From assembly GCF_020532605.1 (NCBI RefSeq), contig NZ_JAJATW010000009.1, forward strand, positions 62,001 through 126,000: DNA of 64,000 bases, given 5' to 3'. Below the pieces are notes generated by a model. It did not search any database. It was not told where the DNA came from and saw only the letters and a list, made by a program, of their open reading frames with translations. Positions 15,881 to 24,783 of this stretch are shown one piece after another. The position numbers and the translations under genes are program-made. Source of the DNA: Marinomonas algarum (lineage in GTDB: Bacteria > Pseudomonadota > Gammaproteobacteria > Pseudomonadales > Marinomonadaceae). How positions within the stretch are numbered: the stretch's first letter is position 1; the number at the start of each line of letters is the position of its first letter.

Positions 15881-16747
15881 CTATTCGATATTTTGGATCT
15901 GCTCTCTCATTTGTTCAATCAATACCTTCAGTTCCACAGCGCTTTGAGTGGTTTCAACCACGATAGATTTCGATGATAGGGTGTTGGCTTCGCGGTTGAG
16001 TTCTTGCATTAAGAAATCGAGTCGACGGCCAATAGGGCCTTTTTGTTGCATCTGACGGCGCACTTCCTTAGTGTGGGTCGCGAGGCGATCGAGTTCCTCA
16101 GCCACGTCGGCTTTTTGTGCTAGAACAACAATTTCCGCCTCAACACGCATGGGGTCAAGTTCCACTTTCGCCGCGGCCAATTTATCCAATAAGTTTTGTT
16201 TTTGCGCGGCAATGATCTCTGGTAGTTTCGCCTGCACTTCTACCACAATGGCGTCGATCGCATCCAAACGTTGTTCAATAATGTCCTTTAATTCCGCGCC
16301 TTCACGCAAGCGCACCTGAATCAGCTCTTCAACCGCCTGATGGAATAAGTCTACGACCGCTTTTTTGATCTTATCGAAGTCGGTACTTTCTTCGCTCAAA
16401 ATCCCCGGCCACTTCAAGATATCCAACGGATTGGCTGGATCAAGGTCTTTAAACCAAGTGCCAAGAGAATCAATGGCCGACGCCAATGCTTGCGCGTTTT
16501 CAGGGTTAATTGTGAGACCCGTAGCGGCTTTATCGACCGCTTGAAAGCGCAACTGACACTCGAGTTTGCCGCGATTAAGTTTCTTGCGTAGCACATCACG
16601 AAAAGCAAATTCCAACTCGCGAAAATTCTCTGGCAAACGGAAATTAGGCTCTAGATAGCGTTGGTTTACCGAGCGCACTTCCCAGCTAATGCTGCCCCAG
16701 TCGTATACAGCTTCTTGGCGTGAAAAGGCGGTCATGCTTGCAGTCAT
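15881..16747 (-). CDS. yicC: YicC-family endoribonuclease
   Basis: A 288-residue YicC/YloC protein. Conserved segments include SMTAFSRQE at the N terminus, WEVRSVNQRYLEPNFRLPEN, LRKKLNRGKLECQLRF, and in the C-terminal half EELDRLATHTKEVRRQMQQK, GRRLDFLMQELNREANTLSS, KSIVVETTQSAVELKVLIEQ and MREQIQNIE. Family members are RNases involved in small-RNA decay. It is divergent from rph, the usual arrangement in gammaproteobacteria. The 3' end faces the island integrase, and the C-terminal residues appear normal, so insertion has regenerated or spared the reading frame. In other bacteria the 3' end of yicC is a known integration site for mobilizable islands. Confidence 0.96.
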   Translation of the reverse strand: MTASMTAFSRQEAVYDWGSISWEVRSVNQRYLEPNFRLPENFRELEFAFRDVLRKKLNRGKLECQLRFQAVDKAATGLTINPENAQALASAIDSLGTWFKDLDPANPLDILKWPGILSEESTDFDKIKKAVVDLFHQAVEELIQVRLREGAELKDIIEQRLDAIDAIVVEVQAKLPEIIAAQKQNLLDKLAAAKVELDPMRVEAEIVVLAQKADVAEELDRLATHTKEVRRQMQQKGPIGRRLDFLMQELNREANTLSSKSIVVETTQSAVELKVLIEQMREQIQNIE

Positions 16748-16877
16748 ATTGAGTTCCTAAGGTGAGGCAAATTGAAAGATGAAAAAACAATATTGTAGCC
16801 TAACCCCACCGGCTTCAACAGAGCCCGCTTCTAAGGGGGTTTTGTTCTATCAGGGGCGCAATTTTACGTCAGTTCGT

Positions 16878-16883
16878 TATAAT
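16878..16883 (+). promoter_or_regulatory. Probable rph promoter -10 box
   Basis: TATAAT lies 39 bases upstream of the rph ATG in the yicC/rph divergent region. A good -35 at the right distance is not obvious. Confidence 0.45.
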
Positions 16884-16921
16884 TGCGCCCTTATGACGAT
16901 TCGATAAAAGAGAGAATAAGT

Positions 16922-17641
16922 ATGCGCCCAAGCGGAAGAGAAGTAGACCAGTTACGTCCCCTGAAAATTACCCGCAACTTCACAAAACATGCGGAAGGTT
17001 CCGTGCTTATTGAATGTGGCGATACCAAGGTTATCTGTACCGCCACGGTTGTACACGGCGTGCCACGATTTCTGCGAGGCAAGGGTCAAGGCTGGATAAC
17101 AGCAGAATACGGTATGTTGCCACGCTCTACGGGCAACCGTATGGACCGCGAAGCCGCTCGAGGTAAACAAGGTGGCCGTACGGTCGAAATTCAGCGTCTG
17201 ATTGGCCGTTCTTTGCGTGCGGCGGTGGATCTGAAAAAACTCGGTGAAAACACCATCACCATCGACTGTGACGTCATTCAAGCCGACGGTGGTACGCGTA
17301 CTGCCTCGATCACTGGCGGTTTCGTCGCACTGGCCGACGCCATGCGGGTATTAGTCGAAAACAAAAAAATTAAACAAAACCCCATTGTGTCGCAAATCGC
17401 GGCGATTTCAGTGGGTGTGTACAAGGGCGTTCCCGTATTGGACTTGGATTACCCAGAAGACTCGAATGCCGAAACGGACATGAACGTTATTATGAATGAT
17501 AAGGGCGGTTTTATTGAAATTCAGGGCACGGCTGAAGGTGAGGCGTTTAGTGACGAACACATGATGGGCATGTTAAAAGTGGCACGTAAGGGCATCGCTG
17601 AAATCATTGAAGCGCAACGCGCGGCTTTGTTTGATAAATAA
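16922..17641 (+). CDS. rph: Ribonuclease PH
   Basis: RNase PH of 239 residues, a phosphorolytic 3'-5' exonuclease that trims tRNA 3' ends. The start [20 protein letters not shown] is the conserved N terminus; the longer frame adds 13 unconserved residues. Conserved segments visible are [91 protein letters not shown] and [18 protein letters not shown]. The phosphate-binding GGTRTA segment and the two catalytic Asp residues of the LDLDYxED motif are intact. It is divergent from yicC and followed by a strong terminator, so it is probably monocistronic. Confidence 0.98.
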   Translation: MRPSGREVDQLRPLKITRNFTKHAEGSVLIECGDTKVICTATVVHGVPRFLRGKGQGWITAEYGMLPRSTGNRMDREAARGKQGGRTVEIQRLIGRSLRAAVDLKKLGENTITIDCDVIQADGGTRTASITGGFVALADAMRVLVENKKIKQNPIVSQIAAISVGVYKGVPVLDLDYPEDSNAETDMNVIMNDKGGFIEIQGTAEGEAFSDEHMMGMLKVARKGIAEIIEAQRAALFDK

Positions 17642-17708
17642 GCGGTCTAATTGCGAGCCAAGTGGATCAATATAACCGACTCTTGGTGAGTATCCGCGTT
17701 ACATCCGT

Positions 17709-17734
17709 AAATCCAGCTTAGGCTGGATTTTTTT
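17709..17734 (+). terminator. rph terminator
   Basis: AAATCCAGC (17709-17717) pairs with GCTGGATTT (17722-17730) around a 4-base loop and is followed by further T residues. A strong intrinsic terminator 68 bases after the rph stop. Confidence 0.92.
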
Positions 17735-17848
17735 ATGCGAAGGATTGGCGTTTATTGTCAGTTATTGTGCGTGTTTTTGCGCCTCACACGGCCCCTGATC
17801 TCTGCGATTATTCTTGGCACCATAAGAATAAAAATAAGGAGAAGAACA

Positions 17849-18379
17849 GTGAGCCAACGAATCAAAACAGGCCTGACAGGCGCCTTGTTACTCACCAGCT
17901 TGACTGTGGCAGCCCAGCAAAATCCCCCCGACGTAACCGGTAAATGGCAGCTACAAAATGCCGATCAGACCCAAGCAACATTGGAAGTGGCGGTAAATAA
18001 GGTCGCAAAAGAGATGAATTTCTTTATCAGAGCCTTGGCCAAACCGGTTCTTCGCGAACAAACGCAGATTTGTGATCAATGGCAATTAGATTGGCAAAAA
18101 GCGCAATTCCAGTGGCAGTGCGACGACACTGAAACCGAGGTGGTACCCATGATTGCACAGGGCGAGAAGATCAAAACGGATGACGAAGGGGTGGATATTT
18201 TTGCAACCTATCAGCACACGGCAGACTCCGTGGTGGTGATTTTAACGTCAGAGCGGGGTAAAAGAACCAACACATGGCAACGATTGAACGATCAGAGACT
18301 GCTTTACACCGCTAAACTGGAATCAGAGAAGCTACCGACGCCACTAACCTGGTCATTGAATTACCGACGAGTTCCTTAA
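17849..18379 (+). CDS. Secreted protein of unknown function
   Basis: A 176-residue protein with a signal peptide (basic RIKTG, then LTGALLLTSLTVAAQ with a probable cut after AAA/AQ). I do not recognise a family. The mature part begins DVTGKWQLQNADQTQATLEV and continues as alternating strands and charged turns, with two Cys (in QICDQWQ and FQWQCDD) that could form a disulphide. The overall look is a small periplasmic beta-rich domain, similar in style to proteins with a VxGxW start, but I assign no function. The GTG start is chosen because AAGGAG precedes it at normal spacing; the longer frame would enter the rph terminator. It ends 22 bases before its own terminator. Confidence 0.7.
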   Translation: MSQRIKTGLTGALLLTSLTVAAQQNPPDVTGKWQLQNADQTQATLEVAVNKVAKEMNFFIRALAKPVLREQTQICDQWQLDWQKAQFQWQCDDTETEVVPMIAQGEKIKTDDEGVDIFATYQHTADSVVVILTSERGKRTNTWQRLNDQRLLYTAKLESEKLPTPLTWSLNYRRVP

Positions 18380-18400
18380 TACGTACTGACAACGCAGATT

Positions 18401-18428
18401 AAAAAAGGCGCAATTTAGCGCCTTTTTT
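18401..18428. terminator. Bidirectional terminator
   Basis: AAAAAAGGCGC (18401-18411) and GCGCCTTTTTT (18418-18428) form an 11-bp stem with a 6-base loop. It ends the plus-strand secreted-protein gene and can also end minus-strand transcription from the DUF2892 gene. Confidence 0.92.
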
Positions 18429-18481
18429 AGTGAAACGGTTTGCGCCAAGCAGACGGCTTATTGCTGTTACTCTTATTGCTG

Positions 18482-18676
18482 TTATTTACGAGGTAGTTTG
18501 CAGGAGTTGATCCCCAACAAAGTGTATAAACCACAAAAATTAAACAACCCTGTCAACAAAGGCAATACGCCAATGTAACCCCATACACCAATTACATTGG
18601 TTAAGGCTAATGCGATCAGTGCCGCGCCAACAATGATTCTCAATGCCTTATCTATGCCGCCAACGTTTGCTTTCAT
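18482..18676 (-). CDS. DUF2892 (YgaP-like) inner-membrane protein
   Basis: A 64-residue protein: MKANVGGIDKALRIIVGAAL, then two hydrophobic helices (IIVGAALIALALTNVIG and WGYIGVLPLLTGLFNFCG) and the end CGLYTLLGINSCKLPRK. This is the DUF2892 signature, which occurs fused to rhodanese in YgaP or alone. The paired Cys (FNFCG and NSCK) are conserved in the family. Its function is not established; links to thiosulfate/sulfur handling come from fused homologues. An AAGGAAAT ribosome site precedes the ATG. It is a single-gene unit between two terminators. Confidence 0.88.
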   Translation of the reverse strand: MKANVGGIDKALRIIVGAALIALALTNVIGVWGYIGVLPLLTGLFNFCGLYTLLGINSCKLPRK

Positions 18677-18835
18677 GATTGATTTCCTTATTTTAAAAGA
18701 TGAGATAATGATAGAGCGTTATAGGATAACATTATTTTAAAAACATTAGATATATCTAATTTAATAATGTTGTGTTTATTTTCTTCTCTCGCTCGTCATT
18801 GCTCTGTGGTCGCTTTGTAGCGTCATGCCCAAAAA

Positions 18836-18865
18836 AAAGAGCAAACTCAATGAGCTTTGCTCTTT
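18836..18865 (-). terminator. Terminator of the UshA-like gene
   Basis: AAAGAGCAAA (18836-18845) pairs with TTTGCTCTTT (18856-18865); on the minus strand eight T residues follow the GAGC stem. It lies 31 bases after the nucleotidase stop. Confidence 0.92.
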
Positions 18866-18895
18866 CTATACAACCAAAACAACGCAACAGCGCTT

Positions 18896-20503
18896 TTAAC
18901 GCATCACGGCACCGTCAGGGGCAAAGTCAGCCGCTTTCAACGGTGAATGTGACTGGATGTATTCTACCAGCACATCGGCGTCGACATAGCCTGAGTTCAC
19001 GTAGTTAGGGTGATTGACAATTTTAGGATAGCCATCACCACCCGAAGCGGTGTAGTTGTTCATGGCGATACGATACGTCTGGCTGGCATTCAGCGCTTCG
19101 CCATTGATCATGATATCCGTTGCTTGATCGTCTTCTAGGGTCAAAGATACACCATCAAATTGAGCAAAGGCACCGGTACCCGCTTGTTTCGCCGCCGCCG
19201 CAGACAAATACTCAGTCAGCTCATCTGCGGTGAAGTCAACATAAGAGACCATGTTGCCGAACGGTTGTACTTTCAACACGCTCTTGTAGGTCACAGTGCC
19301 TTTTTCAAGGTTATCGCGAATACCGCCAGAGTTCATGATGCCGATGTCTGCGTTGACTTTTTCTTTCATGGCAATGGAAATAAGGTTGCCTAGGTTGGTT
19401 TCTTCGTTTCGTACCACACTGCGATCACCGACAAAATCCACTTCGGAAAAACCAATTTCAACGTTTAATTCCGCTTGGCCTTTTTCTTGGAAAGGTGTCA
19501 GCATTTCCAGCATCGCAGGGTCCTGAGCGATTTCATTTTCTAAGAAAACACGCACAGAATTGCCATCCGCGTCTTTGATTTTCTTTTTCAAATTTACTGG
19601 AATCAAACGGTATTCGTAGTCAACAATGTCACCGTTTTTATAGACGAAATCCAAACGACCGACGTATTTACCCCATTCGTGCGCTTGAAGAATCAAGGTA
19701 CCGTTTTGCTCATCTGGTTCAAATAAAGGGTTTTGAGAGTGACCACCAACGACCACATCAATGCCTGGAACCGCACGGGCTAGAGCAACGTCACCGGGTG
19801 CATTGCCACCGTGATCGCCATTTTTATAGTGCCCCATATGCGTCACTGCAACAACAAGATCGGCTTTTTTACGCAACGTTGGAATGAGGTCTTTTGCCAC
19901 TTCAATAGGCGACTCAATCTTAATGCCATCAAGGTATTCTGGGTTGCCCAGTTTGACGGTATCGTCCGTTGTGAAACCGACCACAGCGACTTTTAAATCG
20001 TCTACTTGGAAAATTTGATAGGCATCAAACAGAGGTTTGCCGGTTTTTTCATCTAAAATGTTGGCTGATAGGAAGGGAAATCCCGCCCATTCTTGTTGTT
20101 GTTTTAAGACCGACAAAGGGTTGTCGAACTCATGGTTGCCCAGTGCCATGGCGTCGTAGTTAAGCATTTTCATACCACGGAAATCAGGCTCAGCGTCTTG
20201 CAAATCGGATTCAGGCACACCTGTGTTGATGTCACCACCAGACAGTAATAAGGAATTCCCCTCATTTAATGACACCTCTTCACGAATGTTATCGATCAGG
20301 GTTTTGCGTGCCGCCATGCCGTATTCGCCATTGCGATTTTGCCAGAAGCGCCCGTGGTGGTCATTGGTGTGCAAAATGGTAACGCGATACTCTTTGTCGG
20401 CTTCCCAGTCGGGCTGTTGTGGCCCCACGACAGAACAGGCAGTAATCGACAGTGCAACACCTGCGACGGCAAGATGTGCGAAAAAACGCTGAGTGGACGG
20501 CAT
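18896..20503 (-). CDS. UshA/NutA-like 5'-nucleotidase lipoprotein
   Basis: A 535-residue exported enzyme of the bifunctional UDP-sugar hydrolase/5'-nucleotidase family. A lipoprotein-type signal (FFAHLAVAGVALSITAC, with Cys at 23) suggests membrane anchoring. The metallophosphatase domain shows LHTNDHHGRFW, LLSGGDINTG, ALGNHEFD, VVAVTHMGHYKNGDHGG and GGHSQNPLF, the ligands for two metal ions. The C-terminal substrate domain (NLISIAMKEKVNADIGIMNS, GGIRDNLEKGTVTYK, MNNYTASGGDGYP) is complete. It degrades extracellular nucleotides to nucleosides and phosphate. Length matches UshA. It stands alone, with a terminator behind it. Confidence 0.93.
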   Translation of the reverse strand: MPSTQRFFAHLAVAGVALSITACSVVGPQQPDWEADKEYRVTILHTNDHHGRFWQNRNGEYGMAARKTLIDNIREEVSLNEGNSLLLSGGDINTGVPESDLQDAEPDFRGMKMLNYDAMALGNHEFDNPLSVLKQQQEWAGFPFLSANILDEKTGKPLFDAYQIFQVDDLKVAVVGFTTDDTVKLGNPEYLDGIKIESPIEVAKDLIPTLRKKADLVVAVTHMGHYKNGDHGGNAPGDVALARAVPGIDVVVGGHSQNPLFEPDEQNGTLILQAHEWGKYVGRLDFVYKNGDIVDYEYRLIPVNLKKKIKDADGNSVRVFLENEIAQDPAMLEMLTPFQEKGQAELNVEIGFSEVDFVGDRSVVRNEETNLGNLISIAMKEKVNADIGIMNSGGIRDNLEKGTVTYKSVLKVQPFGNMVSYVDFTADELTEYLSAAAAKQAGTGAFAQFDGVSLTLEDDQATDIMINGEALNASQTYRIAMNNYTASGGDGYPKIVNHPNYVNSGYVDADVLVEYIQSHSPLKAADFAPDGAVMR

Positions 20504-20671
20504 GATTGAGTTCCTTAAATAATAAAAGTCGGCTGTATTTTTGCTCGCAGTGGCTAAATGACACTATGGAGTGACTTTTTATTTAACCAGACTAAAGAAA
20601 ATGTATCGTATATTGATGACAAGTTCGAGAGACAGAGCGTCATTTTTGACCAATTGTGCAATATCTTGTTT

Positions 20672-21211
20672 TTAGCGGCCGCTTTCTTTATCAAGCAGGG
20701 CTTGTTTGCGCTCCAATCCCCAACGATAGCCGCCAAGATTGCCGTCGCTTCGTAGCACCCGATGACAGGGAATTAACACAGCAATACGATTTTTACCGCA
20801 GGCTGTGCCGACCGCACGCACAGCGTTAGGTCGATCGATTTGGGTGGCGAGTTCGCCATAACTGCGGGTGCTACCAGCCTGAATCGTCAATAAACGCTGC
20901 CAAACTTCTTTTTGAAAGTCGGTGCCGTGAAGGTCGAGAGGCAAGTCGGGGCACGGCGCTTTGGAGGAAATATGGTGATCTAACGCAGCTACCCAATCGT
21001 TGAGCGCTAGGGACGTTTGAGCGTTGGACGGTCTTAATTCAGCATTTGGAAATTCGTTATTCAATAGAGACACCAAACGTGTTTCGTCGTCACCAAATTG
21101 CACACAGCAGACGCCTTTCTCTGTAGCGGCCATGATCATCCACCCTAAGGCGGTACGACGACAGGCATAATCGATTCGACTTTTACTCAGGTTCTGCTTT
21201 ACTTGGGCCAT
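20672..21211 (-). CDS. ogt: Methylated-DNA--protein-cysteine methyltransferase
   Basis: A 179-residue O6-alkylguanine repair protein. The C-terminal domain carries FQKEVWQRLLTIQAGSTRSY, NAVRAVGTACGKNRIAVLIP and the active-site Cys in IPCHRV (C149). The N-terminal domain (DYACRRTALGWMIMAATEKG) resembles the Ada C-terminal half. It transfers the alkyl group to its own Cys. The start is uncertain: an ATG 30 bases further upstream (21241) is possible, but it lacks a ribosome site, while MAQVKQN has a weak GAGAA. It is divergent from the fructokinase gene. Symbol by family; it could equally be annotated ada-like. Confidence 0.9.
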   Translation of the reverse strand: MAQVKQNLSKSRIDYACRRTALGWMIMAATEKGVCCVQFGDDETRLVSLLNNEFPNAELRPSNAQTSLALNDWVAALDHHISSKAPCPDLPLDLHGTDFQKEVWQRLLTIQAGSTRSYGELATQIDRPNAVRAVGTACGKNRIAVLIPCHRVLRSDGNLGGYRWGLERKQALLDKESGR

Positions 21212-21314
21212 GATGTGTTCTCGATACAATAACAGTGACATCCAACATTATATTTTTCGGTTGATGTTTTAAACAAAAAATCTTTACCGTTACAGGTGTA
21301 AGTCACTTAAATAA

Positions 21315-21330
21315 ATTAAATTGATTTAAT
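21315..21330. promoter_or_regulatory. Palindrome upstream of the fructokinase gene
   Basis: ATTAAAT-TG-ATTTAAT is a perfect inverted repeat 58 bases before the fructokinase ATG, in the divergent promoter region. It could be an operator; AT-rich palindromes also arise by chance. Confidence 0.3.
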
Positions 21331-21387
21331 AGGCGTTGGCCTGCATAATTTTTCACCTATTTTGTATTGATTAAAGAGAACACAACC

Positions 21388-22359
21388 ATGACAACAAAAG
21401 TAATGGCCTTTGGCGAAGCCTTGATTGACTTTCTTTCTAACGGCGCCACTCAAGCGGGTGAGTTAGAGTCTTTCACGAAATTTCCCGGTGGTGCGCCAGC
21501 CAATGTGGCTGTTGCCGTGGCACGTTTGGGTGGAAACAGCCATTTTGTCGGTCAAGTGGGCGAGGATGCGTTTGGTCATTTCTTAAAAACGTCGTTGGAC
21601 GATTATGGTGTGGACACCAGCAAGATGCTGATGACACAAGAGGCCAAAACCGCTTTGGCGTTCGTCAGTCTGGATAACACCGGTGAGCGCAGCTTTGAAT
21701 TTTATCGTAGCCCATCGGCAGACATCTTGTTTCGTGACAGCGACTTTGATGGCGCTTGGTTTGCCGACGAACAGGGCGTGTTCCATACCTGTTCCAACAC
21801 CTTAACGGACGCTGATATTACTCAAGCCACTACTGCGGGTGTGAAAATGGCGCGCGCGGCCAATTGGATTGTCAGCATCGATGTGAATTTGCGTACTAAC
21901 TTGTGGCCCAACGGTCAGGTAAACACGCAACGCGTTATTGATTGGATGCAAAGCGGCGATGTGGTCAAAGCCAGTTTAGAAGAGCTTGCCGTTATGGCGG
22001 AAGACCCTTTTGCGTTGATTAATGACAGCCTTGCGGCAGGTGTGAGCTTGTTCGTGTTGACCGACGGCGGCAACCCAATTCGCTTTTACACGAAAGCTCA
22101 CGGTGAGCATAAAGTTGTCACGCCAAAAGTGGCCGTAAAAGACACCACCGCAGCGGGCGATGCTTTTGTGGGTGGCTTGCTGTACAAACTCGCAGAGTTA
22201 GGCGGCGACAGCGCGTCGTTGACGCAGTTAACCGCTTCACAGTTGGTGGACATTGTACGTTTTGCGGCCGCTTGTGGTGCGGATTCCGTGACCAAGCTGG
22301 GGGCGTATCCGTCTTTGCCTAGCTTGGCGGAAGCAGAAGCGCAATTAGCACGTTTTTAA
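21388..22359 (+). CDS. PfkB-family fructokinase
   Basis: A 323-residue ribokinase-family sugar kinase: KVMAFGEALIDFL, FTKFPGGAPANVAVAVARLG, HFVGQVGEDAFGHFL, GERSFEFYRSPSADI and the catalytic signature DTTAAGDAFVGGLLYKLAEL with Asp in the anion-hole GAGD-type motif. It phosphorylates fructose with ATP. The start MTTKVMAFGE follows an AAAGAG ribosome site; the longer frame has no support. The next gene, 89 bases on, is an alpha-glucosidase, so together they can use sucrose or similar sugars: hydrolysis to glucose and fructose, then fructose phosphorylation. No transporter or regulator for them is seen nearby. Confidence 0.93.
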   Translation: MTTKVMAFGEALIDFLSNGATQAGELESFTKFPGGAPANVAVAVARLGGNSHFVGQVGEDAFGHFLKTSLDDYGVDTSKMLMTQEAKTALAFVSLDNTGERSFEFYRSPSADILFRDSDFDGAWFADEQGVFHTCSNTLTDADITQATTAGVKMARAANWIVSIDVNLRTNLWPNGQVNTQRVIDWMQSGDVVKASLEELAVMAEDPFALINDSLAAGVSLFVLTDGGNPIRFYTKAHGEHKVVTPKVAVKDTTAAGDAFVGGLLYKLAELGGDSASLTQLTASQLVDIVRFAAACGADSVTKLGAYPSLPSLAEAEAQLARF

Positions 22360-22447
22360 GCCACTTTGCTGATGCCTACTGGCTTGCTCCCAAGGAGAGA
22401 GCAGGGCACTATGATGTGACTTAATCATACAGACCTCGGAGAGCAAG

Positions 22448-24064
22448 ATGACGTCGGATTTGAATTGGTGGAAAGGGGGAATTATTTATCAAATATACCC
22501 ACGCAGTTTTATGGATTCAAATGGCGATGGCATCGGTGACCTGGTGGGCATTACGGGTAAATTAGAGTACGTCGCTTCGTTGGGCGTCGACGGGATTTGG
22601 TTATCGCCTATTTTTACCTCGCCCATGAAAGACTTTGGCTACGATGTGTCGGATTACCGAGACATCGATCCCATGTTTGGCACCTTGGCGGATTTTAAAG
22701 CGCTGACTGAACGTGCCCATGCCCTGGGTTTACAGGTGATGATTGATCAGGTGATCAGCCATTCCTCTGATGTGCATCCTTGGTTTGAAGAGAGCCGACA
22801 GGATAAAACGAACCCCAAAGCGGATTGGTATGTGTGGTCTGATCCCAAGCCCGATGGTTCACCGCCAAATAATTGGTTGTCGATCTTTGGTGGCAGTGCC
22901 TGGAAGTGGGACAGCCGTCGTCTACAGTACTATTTACACAACTTTTTAGAATCCCAGCCAGACTTCAATTTCCATCATCCAGAAGTGCGTCAAGTGCATC
23001 TAGACACCATGCGGTTTTGGCTAGACATGGGCGTTGATGGCTTTCGCCTTGATACGGTGAATTTTTACTTCCACAGCCAAGGTTTGGAAGATAATCCTCC
23101 GGTGTTGCCCGGCGAACCTAAAACCATGGGTGCACCGCACGATAATCCATACACTTATCAGCGCCATGTGTATGACTTGAGTCGCCCTGAAAATGTACCG
23201 TTTTTACAACAAGTGCGTGCCCTGCTAGAGGAATACCCCGGTCGTGCCATGGTGGGGGAAATTGGCGATGATTTTCCGCTAAAACGGATGGCGGAATACA
23301 CGTCCGGAGGCGATAAACTTCATATGGCCTACACCTTTGATTTTCTCAATAAGCCTCATTCCCCCGAGTACATTCGTACCACTTTGACGAACATGAACGA
23401 GACGGTAGCAGATGGTTGGCCGTGCTGGGCATTGTCGAATCATGATGTGATGCGCGCTCGTACTCGTTGGGGGGGCGATGCGACGGATGGCGAGCAGTAT
23501 GCGCTAACGGCGATGGCGTTGATTCTGTCGTTGCGCGGCAGTGTGTGCTTGTATCAGGGGGAAGAACTCGGTTTGCCTGAAGCGGACGTGCCGTTTGAGC
23601 GTATTCAAGACCCTTACGGCATTCCTTTATGGCCGGTGTTCAAAGGCCGTGATGGTTGTCGAACGCCTATGGTGTGGGATGAAAGTGAACAAGGCGGATT
23701 CTCCACGGTCGAGCCTTGGTTGCCTGTGGACCCGCGCCATTTATCACTCAGTGTCGCGGTGCAAGAAGCAAACTCAGACGCCTTGCTACACAAGGTGCGC
23801 AGGTTGATTTACTGGCGTCAACAACAGGCTGTATTGCGTAAGGGATCACTTACTCTATTGCCGGTAGATAATGAGCAACTGGTGGCGTTTGTGCGGGAAT
23901 ATGAAGGACAACGTCTGTGGGTGGTGTTGAACCTGACAGGAGAGACACAGCAGGCGACATTGGAAGCAAACCTTCAGCCTGTGACGGGGCATGGTTTTCG
24001 TAGTCACTTAACCGGTCTTACGCTGACCTTGCCGGCCTATCAAGTGGGTTATTACACCCAATAG
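22448..24064 (+). CDS. GH13 alpha-glucosidase
   Basis: A 538-residue GH13 enzyme (subfamily 23 style). Catalytic residues are the nucleophile D202 (GFRLDTVN), acid/base E271 (VGEIGDD) and transition-state stabiliser D333 (LSNHD). These numbers and the length equal, as I recall, those of the Halomonas alpha-glucosidase HaG, which prefers maltose and sucrose and transglucosylates. Region I reads MIDQVISHSSDVHPWF, also typical. Cytoplasmic: no signal peptide. The ATG has a GGAGAG ribosome site. Downstream of fructokinase, it probably takes part in sucrose/maltose or glucosylglycerol-type solute use. Its stop overlaps the convergent exonuclease gene by 13 bases, and no terminator separates them. 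Confidence 0.94.
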   Translation: MTSDLNWWKGGIIYQIYPRSFMDSNGDGIGDLVGITGKLEYVASLGVDGIWLSPIFTSPMKDFGYDVSDYRDIDPMFGTLADFKALTERAHALGLQVMIDQVISHSSDVHPWFEESRQDKTNPKADWYVWSDPKPDGSPPNNWLSIFGGSAWKWDSRRLQYYLHNFLESQPDFNFHHPEVRQVHLDTMRFWLDMGVDGFRLDTVNFYFHSQGLEDNPPVLPGEPKTMGAPHDNPYTYQRHVYDLSRPENVPFLQQVRALLEEYPGRAMVGEIGDDFPLKRMAEYTSGGDKLHMAYTFDFLNKPHSPEYIRTTLTNMNETVADGWPCWALSNHDVMRARTRWGGDATDGEQYALTAMALILSLRGSVCLYQGEELGLPEADVPFERIQDPYGIPLWPVFKGRDGCRTPMVWDESEQGGFSTVEPWLPVDPRHLSLSVAVQEANSDALLHKVRRLIYWRQQQAVLRKGSLTLLPVDNEQLVAFVREYEGQRLWVVLNLTGETQQATLEANLQPVTGHGFRSHLTGLTLTLPAYQVGYYTQ

Positions 24065-24783
24065 CTGGCGATATCCGCGTCCAAATCCATATGATACGCC
24101 ATCTGAGCTTGCAAAAGCTCGGCTGACGATAGGGCATCGGTTAACGCATGGTGCGCTTTATAGCGTGGCAGTTTGTAACGCTGTCGGCAGGCATCTAAGC
24201 GCAAAGAAGGCGGTTGCCCAAAGCGTTTCCACCAAGGCCGATGCATCACCTGCCGTTCAATGTCCATGGTGTCCAGAACCGGAAAGTACAGTGGATAGCC
24301 GTATATTTTCATTGAAGCTTCGAGCAAAAATTGTCGTTCGATCGAGACGCAATGCACGACCACGACTTGTTGTGTTAATGCCTCAAGAATATCGTCTAAA
24401 ATCGCCTCTAGCCTAGGCGCTTCGGCCAACTCGGTGTGCGTAATTTCATGGATGGTGACGGATTCTGCGTTCAGTGATCGTTCAGGCTTGGCCATCCAAT
24501 ATTTGGCGCCTTGGCAACGAATGGTCTGATGATTAAGAGGAATCAGACCAAGACTGATGATTTCATCTTGGCTTGGTTCCAGCCCTGTAGTTTCCAAATC
24601 CAAAGCCAGTAATGGCGTGTCTTTGAGGGGTATTTGCGCGGCGATCATACCGGCTTCATAAAAGCGTTTGAGTGGGCCTTCGGGTGCTTCTTTTGCCCAA
24701 TCAGCGTACATGGCTTGCCAATCTTGCTGATTTTTTGGTGGGATCTTTTTAACACAAGCGGTCTTTGTGGTGGCTTTGTTCAT
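24052..24783 (-). CDS. DnaQ-like 3'-5' exonuclease
   Basis: A 243-residue DEDDh exonuclease. ExoI is LALDLETTGLEPSQDEI (D62, E64) and ExoIII is HHALTDALSSAELL (H211/H212, D216). The ExoII position reads HCVSIERQF, with Glu149 where Asp is standard; this variant is, as I recall, usual in the group found beside DUF294 proteins. The start codon overlaps the stop of the upstream CBS/DUF294 gene (TGATG). The gene pair is widespread in marine gammaproteobacteria; a role in acetate-related signalling has been suggested from its neighbourhood elsewhere, but the substrate is unknown. Confidence 0.88.
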   Translation of the reverse strand: MNKATTKTACVKKIPPKNQQDWQAMYADWAKEAPEGPLKRFYEAGMIAAQIPLKDTPLLALDLETTGLEPSQDEIISLGLIPLNHQTIRCQGAKYWMAKPERSLNAESVTIHEITHTELAEAPRLEAILDDILEALTQQVVVVHCVSIERQFLLEASMKIYGYPLYFPVLDTMDIERQVMHRPWWKRFGQPPSLRLDACRQRYKLPRYKAHHALTDALSSAELLQAQMAYHMDLDADIASYWV

